NCBI GenBank assembly: GCA_013399855.1
Contig: VXAY01000710.1
Location: forward strand, 963,337-1,027,336
Length of the DNA: 64,000 bases
Reading direction: 5' to 3'
DNA from: Oxyruncus cristatus
Taxonomy: Eukaryota; Chordata; Aves; Passeriformes; Cotingidae
Below the pieces are notes generated by a model, which was given only the letters and a program-made list of their open reading frames with translations, searched no databases and had not been told where the DNA came from. The position numbers were made by a program, and so were the translations under genes. How positions within the stretch are numbered: position 1 is the first letter of the stretch; each line of letters starts with the position of its first letter. Positions 1 to 13,200 of the stretch are shown piece by piece.

Positions 1-390
1 TTGTGTTATTTACTGACTGCAGATTATTGCTGTTTGTAGATGAAGATGTAGGCATGCACTGCAGGTAAGATGAGCATACTTCACATCACAAGGGCAAAAT
101 TATAGTGAAGATGTTTCAGCATGTCTGAAGAGATTTGGGGTAAGATTTCACAGTCAGAAATTCGCAGTTCTTGATCACCAGCCTAGGTGTTTCTTCCTTA
201 TTCTTGCTAGAGGCTTTCCCCAAAGTCTATGCTGAAGCTGTAGTAAATATTACAAGGTGTTTATCTTGAATGTAGGGGCTGTCACCCTCTTGTAACAAGA
301 ATTCAAAGAAAAATACCAAATTTCTTTCATACAGATATAAACTAAGGCATGGAAATAAGTAATTTACAGTAAATTAACAGACAGGAATAG
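1..390. other. No recognisable feature
   Basis: AT-rich sequence with no open frame of interest, no repeat family that I recognise and no tandem array. It lies immediately left of an LTR fragment and is probably unique DNA. Confidence 0.5.
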
Positions 391-546
391 CATGCACCCC
401 AGCCCCCTTGCCAGCGTGGCAATATGAGAAGCAGAAAAGGCCTTGGCTCTGTCTGAGCCCTGCCCAGCAATAATAAAATCACCTCTATATTATCAACCCT
501 GTATTCAGCACAAATCCAAAACACAACCCTATATTAGCCACCGGCA
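391..546 (-). mobile_element. ERVL-like LTR fragment (U3 part)
   Basis: Read on the minus strand, this stretch matches the 5' portion of the LTR family seen complete at 6,810-7,417, 34,066-34,629 and 50,147-50,746. Shared landmarks on the plus strand are 'gagaagcagaaaaggccttg', 'ctgcccagcaataa' and 'cagcacaaatccaaaac'. Only about a quarter of an LTR is present: the TATA region, R, U5 and both termini are missing. No target-site duplication can be assigned. It is a decayed, truncated solo LTR with no coding content. The family assignment comes from recognising the bird ERVL LTR consensus and from the other copies in this window. Confidence 0.8.
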
Positions 547-3500
547 CGCTCACAAAGACTTCTTTTTTTTTCCTCCTCTAGCAATATAGAATCTTTCATC
601 ACATGCAGTATATGCCATCTGCAAAGATCAATCTGTTGTTGTAAAACACATCTGGAGAAAGACAGGCACCAGAGGAAAGTTGGGCAAAGGTGGCAGTAAA
701 ATCTCGTTGCTGTTCTACTTGGATTTTACAAGCACTGCAAGAAGCTGTCAGTTTTCAGGCTGAATGCCTTTGTATCAATGCAATGAAAGAGCCCAGTTTA
801 AGGTATCTGGGGGAATACTGTGTATGTATGCCTTTTGTCACAGGCTTCAGGAACTGTGAGTTAAAAATGTCTGTTGCCTTGTGCTCAAACAGTTCTCTGT
901 CATTCTCTGGTTTAGTGTAAGGACAAAAGCATCTCTGTGCCAGCATCACACAGAGTGCCTTGTAAGTGTCAGCTTTCATTAAAGTGCCTTTTGAAACAAC
1001 CCCCCCCCCCCCNNNNNNNNNNNNNNNNNNNNNNNNNCCCCCCCCAATCCTAAAAGCATGGAAAAAGTAATTCAAGGAAAAGATAAATCCTAATAAAGCA
1101 TCAGAAATACTCATGTTCTGCAATGGTGTTTGCTATCGGAATTCATACTGCAAACGGTATTTTGGGTAGCCAAACTTGAGCAGTTTTCTTATCTCAGCAG
1201 AATGAAATTAAAACACTCTTCAAAGTATTTTCTGTCCCTGCATTTGGAATTTAGAAATTGAGCATTGTGCTTCTCAGTCAAAGTGAATATTACGAAAGAA
1301 TAACATAGTAAAAACAGGATGAGAGTACTTTTAGAAACAAGACTTACCACTACCCATGGATATCACCCAGTAGGAAAGTCATGCAGTGAACGCAGGAGGC
1401 ACAGAAAGACCAAAAAGTCATGCTAAGGAAAGGAGGGTAGGCTGGGCCACCTTGACCTTCAAAGGACAATAGAACACAACCATTTCAGGATGTAAAAGGA
1501 TGTGATCTGAGACTGTCATGAAAGAAGAAATAAGCAAGGCATTCACGTAGAGTATGATCTGATGAAGTTTAAGAGAATTTGCGAACAGAAAAGTAGGCAG
1601 GCTTTGTTTTTTAACACCAAACAGTTCGGCTGTCTCTAGTGACCTGGGTAGGGTTTCATTTTTAGATACGCTCATAATGGCTTTAACTCAACCATTTTCA
1701 AGTTTCATGTCTAAGCTGTTAGCAACTTTTCCATTCCTAATCAAATGCTAATGTAATAGAGTTTAGTTTAACCCAAATGAATGGCAAACAGATGTCCTAA
1801 TCTTCATTCTAACTGGTCAGAAAATACAAGAAGCTGTTACTTGGCTGTCCCTTCCATACAAAAGATCTTTCCAGTGTTGGCAGTTCAATATTTCACTACC
1901 TTTGCTAAGATTCCTTGTCCTGTGGTGAGGTTAAATGAAAACTTCTAGTATATGCTGTCTTCAAATCTGGAATTTTTCATTTCTGAGATTTTTAAAAAAT
2001 TCATACTAAAGTGACACAAAGCCTTTATCTTAATTTTGTTATTATACAGCATAGTTTCTATCTGAAATACATCATAGTGGGCTTAGTGACTGACGGCTCA
2101 TGCTATGAACGGCAATGACTTGTCAAACCAATGTAATGTTATCAAGTTCTAATCAAATTCTTTATACTGGTAAATATTAATTCCTATCTTATAATAAATT
2201 ATATTAAAATCTGTCATACTTTTGACATTCCAAGGATTGTAAATCAACAGAGTACCATTTTGCCAGACAGGCAGTGATTCCCCAAGTTAGACTGCAAATG
2301 ACTGACTTGTGTCAGGGGAATCTAGAAATCTCTCCAAATAAAACAGCTTCAGGATTTTTCTTGCTAAGAAAGTCAATGTCAAACAATGATGGAAATGTTT
2401 TAGGAATGGTAGTAATAAGGTCTTTTATTTTTTTGAATTGGAGAGAATGAAGAGGAGGGTTGGCTGGAATCCCTAGAAAGCACAAGGCAGAGGCTTTCCA
2501 GGAGCTGATGGTAGGTAAGTGTTGTTTATATAACCATAGACTCCCTAGATAACTTTTGTGCCCCAGCTTCAGCTCTGAGATTTTTATAAGCTAGAACACA
2601 ATACATTAAGGCACTTTGTAAATGGGATGTACAGAAAATAGCATGCTGTCCAGGAAAACATTTCAGAAATCATATGATATGTCCAAAACAAAGAAAACAT
2701 GGAAGTACACCATCTCTTCTCATGACAATTAGAACATACATAGAGTCTGGTATTAACAACATATTTAATGGAGCAAGTTAGTAAAATTACATTGGTGTAT
2801 GAAAATACTTATTGCCAGACATACCCAGGCAATAACTACTCATTATAAAATGCCATCATGTTTGAATGAAAAAGAACATCTTCCAGTAAGAAAATGCAAG
2901 TCCAGTACTTTTTATCTTATCTCCTCCAGCTGATCCCTAGAAGAATTTTTTAGGCACATTAGCAGATGTAATTCAGATACCAGGTTGTAATGAGTTTATC
3001 AGTTGCATTCTGACAATTACCTGGGTTCAGGCTTAGCCATTAAAGCAAACTCACTCAAATGACTTTATTGGATACCCAGACTTTGTGCTTTAAGTAAATA
3101 AGGTTTATTTTACAAGAGAATCTACATGATCAGTTTTTGTAGCTTGACTAATGAGTTAAGTTTGTTTGATGCAGTATGGCAGGAGTCACATAGCCACAGT
3201 TTAACTCTTGTCATTTTAGTTATTGCAAATAAAGTAGGTGCATTATTCTTTTTCTCCCTTTTCTGAATTTCCCCTTAATATGGTGTATCTGTTCTCTAAA
3301 AGTGCAGAGAGCACATTTCCTGAGTTATATATATTCTTTTTAGACATTAGTACCAGAAATTTAATCAAAATAAACATTTAGCTGCTTCCTTTGCTGCAGT
3401 AAACTGTTTGCCCATGTAAGCCCATTATTTCTGAGGGTTTTTCAAGACCCTCTCAGAAAGGTTTTGAGGAATGACATTAAAAACATTCTGTTCAGGAAGT

Positions 3501-6500
3501 TTGCAGAACTGAAAAAAAAAAAAGAATAACGTGCGAAGAAGCCATTTCTACTGTCAAAGGGCACTTAGTGAGCTAACTGGGCCATTTACAAAAGCTAAAA
3601 GAAAAAAAATTCTTATAATTCATTTTGATGTTGTCATGCTGATTAACATGAACAATAATAATGCTATGTCTTATTTGTTGTCTATTGGGTAGGCAATAGG
3701 ATCCTAGAAGAGATTCAGAAAAGAATTTTGATCTCTTGACTTGAAAAAGTTGCACATACTGCCATAGTGACTTTTAATGTCCTACATTAACTGTTCTGTA
3801 GAGAAAAAAATAATTCTTTATTGCTGGTATTGAAAGAATGTACGACTATACTCAAACTTCTGAGAGTGTGCAAGGGATATTTTAGAAGTTGTCATTTATC
3901 GGGCATTGAAAGTTATGTAAGCCAACTACATGGTAGAATACAATTTGTTCATGTGAGAGGAATTGCTGAAGAAACTCATTAGTTTCTTGATGAATTTTCA
4001 GTGAAAGGGGAAAACTTTGCAAGAAGTTGTATATGTTTTTACTTGTATTAGATAAAGTTCTTTCTCATTTTTTGTAGTACGAATTTATCATCCCAGTATT
4101 TATCCTTGCGTAACAATGTATACCCTCAGGCATATGCGTGTCAGAATTGGTACAAGTTTCTTCTTCAACAACAAATATTACACATTTTCAGATTTTTTCA
4201 AACTCTATTTGAAAAAGAGTATTTTAATCTCATTGCTTCTTGTGCCTGTAGGCACTCGTGTTCAGCAATCACACTTGTTTTGAGAGAAATTCTCTGATGT
4301 TTTTATTTATTGCAGTGTATGCTTAATTGGTTGTTTTTGCTGCTGCTATTCTCTGTGTATTAAAAGTATTTTGTAAATCTTCTGTGTATGTTGTAGTAAT
4401 TAAGAAATAAATAAGTGGTGCATTTAACACTAGGTCTGCCTTGAAGGATTATTTTGCTAAACTGCAAGAATTTTGCAATGGTCTCTTATGTAATGTTGCG
4501 AGTTCATTCAAAGATATAGAGAATAACTTTCAATTAATTGATTTGGCCTTCTTAATCTTATAAACTACAAATTCCACAGTAAAATTTATTATTGCTATAG
4601 GTGTTCTTACCCTGATAGTTAAAAATTGATTTATGGTCAAGGATAGCCTTGGCCACCTCTGGATCTGAAATTTCAGTTTCTGGAGTAGAACATTAGCTTA
4701 GATATATACCTTGAGTTAGATAACAAGCGTTCCTTCTCCTCTTTTGCTTTCCCTTTGTTTTCCTCTGAAAGAACGGAACCTGGCCACATAGGGTGGCAGA
4801 GAGCCACATATTTCAAAGCCCCTTCGAGATGCCAGGGAAAAGAGAAGGTGAGATAAGTGGCAAAGCACATTTTTCTTCAGTGTTGACAGAGAAAAAAGAT
4901 TGAGACTCCCCTGCCCAATATGATAAAGTGCGTTATTTAGAGTTGCTTTGAAAAGGTTGAAAAGTTAATATTCTTTATGTCTGAAAGTGTGAACTACAGG
5001 AATTAGAACCCAAGAAATAGATTATTTCTGGGAGCACCATCAAATGGTTTCTGAAGTGTAGGCAAGAAATGAAAGAAGGCATAAAAGAATAGGTCTTTTT
5101 GGTCTAGGATTAAGATCTGGATGATGAGAGATTACCAAAGTGTAGTTGTTGTAAGAGTAAAAAGAGGCATCCCAAATTTTCTGGAGCATCTGAAGAAGAG
5201 ACATGAAGAGATCTACTTTATTAATTGTAATGGTTGTTAAAGTTAGAATTCCAATATCAGCTTAAAATCAGAGGAATTAAAAATTCAGTGTTTTGGTCAA
5301 AATCCCTTTGGGTCATGATGGAGTTTATACATGGCACTGCATGCACTGGATCAATTTTTCATGGTCATTAATCTCTGCAGGCACAGTAGTTAGTTTCAAT
5401 TTCCAGTAAATGGCATCTTTATTGATTTGCAAACAAAACAATGCTGCAATAACACTGGCATGAGGGAGCCTCTATTTGGGAGGTTAGGGTTTTTTTGTTG
5501 TTTAGACAGGTTTTTATCCCCATTTCCCTGGTGTATTCACACTTTTCAGGGAAAATAACGTAGTTTTTTATGTAAATATTTATCTCTCTAGCACTGTCCC
5601 TGGTGTTTGGAATTGACTGTGAACTTGTACAAGTCTCATTCACACCCCGCTACTACTTGTTCATGGCTTTGTATGGAAAGGAAAACAATTTACAAATGCA
5701 CAAAATGAGTATGTAGAAATTCTATTACATGTGCACATGCAAGAGTCAAAACACACCCTGATACATTGTATCTCTGATTTGCAAAATGACTCCACAATGT
5801 GACTCTATTTTCTGCAGAGTTTTGTATCCTGTATCCCAGTTTTTTATTTGTGTCTCAGTAAGATGAATGATGAGGTCACCTGAACTAGGAACTGTCAAAA
5901 ATTAAAAGAGTATCTAAGAAAATTATTTCTGAAACAGTAGGTTATTTGCCTGTGTGGTAATAAATCCTTAACAATGGCCTGCGTTATTAATGTATGCATC
6001 TATTAAATCTTTTCTTGCCTATTATAGTGATATTAAGTTTAATTGAAAAAAGCTCTAAAATCCTTTAATGTTTTTGGATAAGTTTTTTCACTCTTTATGT
6101 GCAATATAGGAAATACTAGTATAGAGTTAATGCATTACTAATTTTAAAAATGTAGAAAAAATAGAGCAGTTTCTCCATCCGAATTTCATTTTCTATTTCA
6201 GATACGTTTCTGAACTACTATGTTTTATTAATTGTTCTTCAAACTGAGGTAGCTGGTCAGGCTATACAGGAGATAATTCACTTTTTCCCTAAACATCCTT
6301 CACAAATAATGTGCCTTCTCACCTTGCTACAGCACATAACTGCTATTGATTACCTGCTCTCTGTTAAACTCAACTTCTGTTCAGCACTGAAGGGAGCATA
6401 CGGGTATTCTGCAGATTTATCAGGACATGCAGAATGAAGTTTAAGGAGATGAGAGCTCTGACCTTCAACTGAGAAGCCAATCCAAGCTGCTGTGTGAACT

Positions 6501-6804
6501 GTGTTCTTTAATTACTCAAGTCATTGCATTGATATTTTCTCTAGCTTTAGAAATATATATATAGCATTTATGTAAGTTACTATGTACACATACTAAGAAA
6601 AATTACACAAAGGGGTGTTAATTTACCCCGACAAAAAAACCACCACCAAACGCAAAAGAAGCAAACAAAAAAAGCATCCCCTTCCTCACCTTACCCCCCC
6701 CCAAACAAAAAAAAAGAGCAAAGCCAAAAATTAACCTTAATTTTGAAACTTTGAATTTTAGCTTCTTTTTAAAAAATTAGTTCCTAGAAATAATATAGGA
6801 ATAC
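547..6804. other. Unique AT-rich non-coding stretch
   Basis: No gene-like frame or recognisable interspersed repeat was found here apart from the assembly gap annotated separately. Short open frames on both strands (for example near 1.5, 4.1, 4.8 and 5.5 kb) have low-complexity or random-looking composition and no splice or family support. A patch of A-rich and C-rich low-complexity DNA sits at about 6,635-6,730, just before the solo LTR. Confidence 0.55.
1000..1045. other. Assembly gap inside a poly-C tract
   Basis: A run of 13 C (1,000-1,012) is followed by 25 N (1,013-1,037) and then 8 more C (1,038-1,045). The gap sits exactly in a C/G homopolymer, so it is probably a sequencing drop-out of a longer poly-C or G-rich tract. 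The true length is unknown. Frames drawn across the N run are not meaningful. Confidence 0.95.
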
Positions 6805-6982
6805 AATGCTGTCATGGTTTATCCCCAGCTGGCAACTGAATACCACACAACCACTTGCTCACTTCCCCTTCTCTGCCACCCTGGTGGGATGGGGAGGAGA
6901 ATCAGGAAGGAAAAAAAAAACAAACTCTTGGGTTGTGATAAGAACAGTTCAAGAATTAAAAATAATAAAAATATCGGTAGTA

Positions 6983-7020
<38 letters not shown>

Positions 7021-7422
7021 GGAGAGGAAGAAAAGGAAGTAAAGTGGAAGACAAGTGATGAACAATACAATTGCTCACCAGTTGCTCATCGATGCCCAAC
7101 CTGTCCCCAGGCTGCAACTGGCCCCTTTTCAAGTAATTCCCCAAGTTTATACACTGGGCATAGCGTTTTATGGTGTGGAATGCCCCTTTGGCCAGTTTGA
7201 GTCTGTTGTCCCAGCTGTGCTCCCACCCAGCTTCCTGTGCAGCTGCTCCCTGGCAGGAGGAAACTGAAAAGTCCTTGACTTAGGCACAGTAAGCACTACT
7301 TTGCAACAACTGAAACATCATGGTGTTATCAACATTATTCTCATACTGACTCCAAAATATAGCACTGCACCAGCTACTAGGAAGAAAACAAGCTCTGTCC
7401 CAGCCAAAACCTGGACAAATGC
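6805..7422 (-). mobile_element. Complete ERVL-like solo LTR with 5-bp TSD
   Basis: The element runs from TG at 6,810 to CA at 7,417 (608 bp) and is flanked by a perfect 5-bp direct repeat AATGC at 6,805-6,809 and 7,418-7,422. A 5-bp duplication is what ERVL-type integrases leave. On the minus strand the order is U3 with 'ggacagagcttgttttcttc', a TATA-like TATAAA (7,146-7,151) and then the R/U5 part ending near 'ccagctggggataaaccatg'. There is no internal retroviral sequence on either side, so this is a solo LTR formed by recombination between the two LTRs of a provirus. The R region carries an AAT microsatellite (separate entry). The long open frames that cross it on both strands are artefacts of that repeat. 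Confidence 0.9.
6978..7019. repeat. (AAT)n microsatellite inside the LTR
   Basis: About 12 uninterrupted AAT/ATA units follow two TAG units. The array lies where the sister LTR copies have their ATTAAA polyadenylation-signal region, next to 'agaattaaaaataataaaa'. It therefore grew inside the LTR after insertion. It is likely to be length-variable. It explains the poly-Asn, poly-Ile, poly-Leu and poly-Tyr frames in this region. Confidence 0.95.
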
Positions 7423-9767
7423 TGAGGACCAGGAAAGTTACAATGAACTTTATTTGACAGTATTGTGAAATTTCTGACAAACAAGGCAGTCAACTTACAC
7501 AAATTGGTAAAAAGGAGTTTAAAAGGAATTGGTATCATCTCTTGAAAGAACATGTGAAACAACAAATTTCAAAAGAACATTGAGTTCACAGCTACTGATA
7601 TTTGGGAGTGAAATGGGCTAAAAATGGGAATAAGAAAGAGATATTAAGTTTTATCTATATAAAGGGCAGAACTTAAAAAATGTAACAAAAAAGCACTCTA
7701 GGTGAATGTAGTATTTATTGAATATTCAATGACATCCAAGTATCTCACAAAACAAAATGAGTTGACAGTTTTCAGCAAACCCTTAGGTGCCATGAAAATT
7801 TGGTCAATGAAAAAGAGCAATAATAAGTGATCTTAAGTGATTTAGCTACCTGCATTCTGAAAATATCTTGGAAGTGTCTTCCATCTGTATGTTAGACTCA
7901 GCAAGAAAACTTTTAAGAGGATTGTCTTTACTGTCCTTTAGAAAGCATCACGGTATCAACATTGGGATATATTCATCATAAGATTGCACAGGCTGATAAT
8001 GGTTGGACACCTGAGGCTCCTTTATGGAATAAAGAAAAGGAGGACTCTCTTGAATATGGTGATATATTCTCTTCTGGGTCTCTAGCTTGGGATAACAGGT
8101 GATTATAGCATTCCACCAAGAGCAGAGATATGAGATAGGAAAAGGAATAAGGAAAAAGAAAAAAAAAAGGCAAAGAACTCAGCCCCTGTCAAAACCAGAC
8201 AAAGATAAATTTAGCTCAATTTCTATCCATTTATTGTATGTTTTGCTAGACTTGCTATTATTGAAATAACACAAGATTCAGAGAGAAAGACAAAGAAAAA
8301 ATTTAACCAGAAGTTCCTAAGCTATTTTCCTGCTTGTAACATGATGTGATTGTACCTTGGATATCTAAAGATTTCAAAATGTTAGGACTGGTGTGCTCAG
8401 AATTTCTATTTTGACCTTGGAAGCTCAGAGAGGTTCAGAGATTTTTTCATCATTTTGATGAAGAGAGAAGCATGGTAATAGTGTTTAACTTCCAGCAAGC
8501 GTTAGCATAGCAAACAATAGAAAAAAGTTCAGACACTAATTCTGTGATTGCTGAGACCTCACTGTGAGCAAAAAACAGGATATTGGCAATAAAGACCTGG
8601 ATATTGGTTTACTGTATGATAGGTTATGCTTGCTTCTCTTGTTATACATAAACCTAATCATGCTGGTCACATGAATCTATTTAAGTGACAATATTAGATG
8701 CTGTTGTTTTTACATCAGTATTATTTGTTATTGCCTTCAGTATTATGGAATAAATGGTGTTAGGATGAGAACAGTAACATACACTGTAATTCTTCCCTGT
8801 GTCCTTTCCAGGAGGACAGTGGATATTACTCAGCAAAACATCATGATTCTGGGCTGAAACTACCTCTGGCTTAGGTCTTATTCTCAGCTGTAGCTCCCCT
8901 GCTTGCTTTAAGGGAAGGAAGAGGTTGTTTAGGTTTTTTTCCTGTTCTGTGTTGTCCATATAGAGATACAGGAAAATTCAAATAATTTTTCTACTCTAGA
9001 TCACTACACTAGTCACAGGACAAAGAAAGCCCTTCTGCAGATGAGAAAGTTATCTTTCCTTTATTCTGGTTCTTCTCTTTGATGACACGTGACTTCATTT
9101 CAGAACTAGAAGTCATTAGAGAACTCTTGGTGAAGCAGGAAAAAAGTACTCATGACTATATTGGTCCTTTTACTGCACGTGACTAGTAAGTACTGGATAA
9201 CTCTGGCACTGGTGTCTACAACAGAGATACAGAAATCCTGATGTGTATCTACATCAAGTAGACTTAAAAAATGGGCTTGGGGAGGATACTGTTAAAGGTG
9301 GGAAGAGAACTGGAAGAAAGTATAATGTGGAAAATTAGGAGTGGATCAACTCCCTTGTTAATAAAAAAAAAAAAAAATTGTTCCTTACTTCTTTGATGTC
9401 TTGAAGTATATGCTGCATTAGCTGATACATGCCTGATGTTAAAAATAGATCTTTGAATTTCAGCTCTGGTTCCAAGAAATGTGTATACTGGAACAGAAAA
9501 TCTTTACATAGAAATCTTTACATTATTTAACTGGCTTTTTAGAAATGAAACTGAGTTCTTGTATGCTGTAGAAAACACATCTGACCAAGCTGCAAACTGA
9601 AAAATACTGCATGAGCTAGTTGTAGGGATTTTTATCCCTGACATTGTCATAATACTGTGACTAAAAAAAAACCCAACACTATGTTAGAGCATAGACAACC
9701 ATATCCTTATGGCTTGCATCATTTTTTTTTTAACTATTACTCCTTTTTCAGTACTTTGGATGCATAT
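7423..9767. other. Unique non-coding stretch
   Basis: No recognisable repeat, RNA gene or credible coding exon. Short frames at about 8.0 and 8.8 kb on the minus strand lack family similarity that I recognise. Confidence 0.5.
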
Positions 9768-10235
9768 TTACAAGAAGGACATTTTCATGTTGGAGCATGT
9801 CCAGAGAGGGGCAAAAAAGAAGTGTCTGGAGCACAAGTCTTATGTGGAGCAGCTGAGGGAGCTGGGGTTGTTCAGCCTGGAGAAAAGGAGGCTCAGGGGG
9901 GATCTTATTGCTGTCTGCAACTACCTGAAAGGAGGTTGTAGCAAGGTCAGGGATAATCTCTCAGGTAACAAGTGACAAGGCAAGATGAAATGGACTCTAA
10001 TTGCACCAGGGCAGTTCAGGTTGGATATTAGAAAAAAATTTTCACTGAAAAGAGCGGGCAGGAATTGGAACAGGCTGCCCAGAGAAGCAGTGGAATCACC
10101 ATCCCTGGAAGTGTTCAAAAAGCATGAGGATGTGGCAGCTGGGGGCATGGTTTAGTGGTGAACATGGTTCTGCTGGGTTAACGGTTGGACGTGATGATGT
10201 CAGAGGTCTTTTCCAGCCCAAACTTCCATGATTTA
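9768..10235 (+). mobile_element. CR1 LINE, 3' fragment
   Basis: The 3' end of a CR1 retrotransposon in plus orientation. The copy is 5'-truncated and begins near 'caagaaggacatt', inside the end of ORF2. Recognisable ORF2 C-terminal coding remains include '[20 protein letters not shown]' at about 9,870-9,930, followed by the typical 'tggaacaggctgcccagaga' and the conserved tail 'gaggtcttttccag' with a terminal 'tccatgattt'. CR1 ends in a short imperfect repeat and not in poly-A, as here. It has stops and small indels and cannot move by itself. Open frames of 88-94 codons in this segment are decayed ORF2. Confidence 0.93.
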
Positions 10236-13200
10236 TCAGGTGGCTAACTTTCTGCTGTCTCCTGTAAAGCAAGGCTAAGCAGCAAGAAACCTCTGTGGTT
10301 TGTTCTATTATTAGAAGCCAATTACTGCCTGGTTGTGTACTTTTGGGAAAGATTTATCTCCTATGTCAGCAAATTGAAAAACCAGCAGCTTGGTAAATGT
10401 ACAAGAGGAGGCAGGAATATTTCTGCGATAACTGTTGGTTTGATCCAAAGACGCCTTCATGTGCATGCAGGTTGTCTGGTTAGCCAAAAGAACAAAAGGC
10501 TAGTGCAGCTGTCCAGCTTTTGCATTTTTGATTGTAGCCATATAGAAGAACCTGAGACACTGAACAGGGAATTTTTCTTAAGATATTGGAAGCATATCAA
10601 CTCTTCAAAATAACACTTTTTTAACACTAATCCAAAGAGCCATGTTGTCTTCATAAAATGTTTTTTCTTGAGCTTGCCATGAAAGTTTGTTTTTAAATGA
10701 AGTTTTTTTAAAAAACTGCCCCAGATATTTGACCAGAAGAAGAATATATGGCTAGGAAGCATCATAGCTAAAGCTTTACCATGATCAGAAATGTGAAAGA
10801 TGAAATATTTGGAGTATTTTTTACATTTGAACATTTTTTTTTTTTCCTGCACAAAGTAACAATTTTTTTCAAATGTATGCAATTTTCTCCCAAAGTAGTT
10901 CTACTGGCAGATTTATTACCTGTTTTGCTTGTTCTTTTTTTCTGATAGCTTAGTTGACCAATTTCCTTTCTCTGGTAATAATTCAGTTTTTCTGGGACAG
11001 TTCCTTTCGCCCAAGCCTATGCAACATTCCAGCTATCAGTGCTAGTGTGTGCTGCCACCTGATCCTTATCTCTTTTGCTTAATATTGCTTAGACATCCTT
11101 CATTCCCCAGCACTCTCCTCATCATCATCTCCTTCACTATAAAACAAATTGTAAAGTTCCTATTATTTTTTTTCTATTCTTTAGTTTTCCAGGCAAATAA
11201 CAATATTGTTCATCAAGTCCAAAAATCTTTTTGCTACTTTTGTTATGAAAAAGTAATAATTTTCAATATTGCTTGCATTCTTGTTCTCTCTTGCATGAAG
11301 AGAGGTCTGACATGAGCAGAAAGAAGCATGGAACTGAAGGGCAACAGAATGTAAGCAAATGTTTGCTACATTTATTGTAGCAAAGAAAATCAGAGAAAAC
11401 ATGATGATGACTTTCAAATATATAAAAAGATAATACAAAGAACAAAGGATTAAAGTGTTTCATAATAGCTTAAGAAGCAATGGTGTTCCAGGAAAGCAGA
11501 CTTGAGTTAGAATATAGGTAATATTTCTTAATAGTGTAAATACAGTTGAATGGGCATTCATAACAGTTCTGAAAAACAGAAATGATGGAGCTATGATATA
11601 TCTCTCTTGAGGCCGGTAACCTCAATATCCTTTTCATCCATATCATTAATAGTTCCAAGACTCCTGACCTCTTTTCTATTAGCTGTTCACTTAAATAGAT
11701 TCAATCAAACTGGATTTCACATCATCATTATCCTTGTACTGGCTCCTGAAATGTACTCATTACATCATGAACTAAATTAGATTGTAAGTGACCTTTCCTT
11801 GAGGACTGCTACAAAATGTCACTTCAGTACATGGCACAGTAAAAAAATCTATTGAAGTTACTCTGAAATACATCTCTCTAAGGCTTCTTGAAAATGAGGA
11901 GGAATGAAAAATATAAAGATCAAAGAGGAGGGGGGAAAAAAAAAGTAAAATTGACTGGCTTGTCACACTTCTGAATAATCTTGGACTATGTCACAGAACA
12001 TTGTAAGTAGGGTCTGAAGTTGACAGTTCCCCTTAATCAAAACTGACTTCTTAAGTTCATTGTGATTGTTACTGAACAGTTATATTGCAAAAGTATAAAA
12101 CATGGATGTGACTCCATGCCTAGCAGCATTAGCATGTTATTTTTCTCTACTTTCCTTATTTTGTTCACACATAATAGGGAACATGAATGTAAAAACTTCA
12201 AGTGTAAAAATTCTCAGAAAGAAATTGCTAGACTGCTTTTTTCTGCACTACATGGAGGAGTTTTTGATTAATTAGTATTTTGAATTCTATCTCCGAATAA
12301 GAAGAGCAAGAGAAAGATATAAGATTTAAGCTTATGCATTCATATTAAATACCTTTACCTTACCCTATGTGCAGTGGGATACATTACATGGCTCTAGAAC
12401 ACGTGTTTGAATTTGTGTGTATCCATGCCTAATATTACCTAGTGGGTCAAAAGTAGTGAGCTAGACATTTTGATCTACAAGATTTTCTGAAGCCAATTTT
12501 TTTAAATTTTTTTATCTCAACTAACACGTAAGGTGAAGATCTTAATAACATCGGCAGGCCTTCAGGAGTTGAGGTACATGGCAGATTAGGAAAATTTCCA
12601 TTGCTTTGCTTCTTATGTATTTGCCCTTTAGCCAAAGAAACTAACTTCTTTCTGAACCCCTGATACTGTGTGATCAGCTTTAGTCACTTTTTTAAAGTAA
12701 ATAGACAAAATCTTAAATTTTGTTATTTAAAATGAAAGTAAATAGACAAAATTCCAATCAATAAAAGGATTATTTCTTTATTTTTTATATGGTTCAGATT
12801 ACTTAAATCACACATATAAGTTTTAATGAGTAATTGTTGATTATTTTAACTAAGTCTGACAGTCTTGTACATTTATTTCCTACAGTGTTTTGTATCAAGT
12901 TTTAGAACTAGTCAATGATCTAGTATAAACCTATAGTTATATATCTGTTTAAAACCGATTAACCCTGCAATGAAACATGTGGTTCTCACCTTTGATCAGG
13001 TGTACCATATCTTTAACTCCTGTGAATGAAAGTAAGGGGAGTTAGTGAATGCCAAAAGATTAAATTCAGTTGCTATTAGCTTTATTTTAAATTATCAAGT
13101 GTTCAGAAATGAGTGATTCAGTGGCTGGGATTGTTTTTTTTTCATTTTCTGAGTAAAACAAGATTAATTACCTGATAAAATATTGCATTAAAGAATTATT

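Noticed and set aside
755..1123. 122-codon minus-strand frame across the first gap
   Set aside because: It runs through 25 unknown bases and a glycine stretch encoded by the poly-C/G tract, so the frame is not real.
6814..7200. 128-codon frame with a poly-Asn run, and opposite-strand poly-Leu and poly-Tyr frames
   Set aside because: All are produced by the AAT microsatellite in a solo LTR.
10457..10882. 141-codon minus-strand frame
   Set aside because: Very rich in Lys, Phe and Leu as expected from T/A-rich DNA. No family, no splice context and no conservation evidence.
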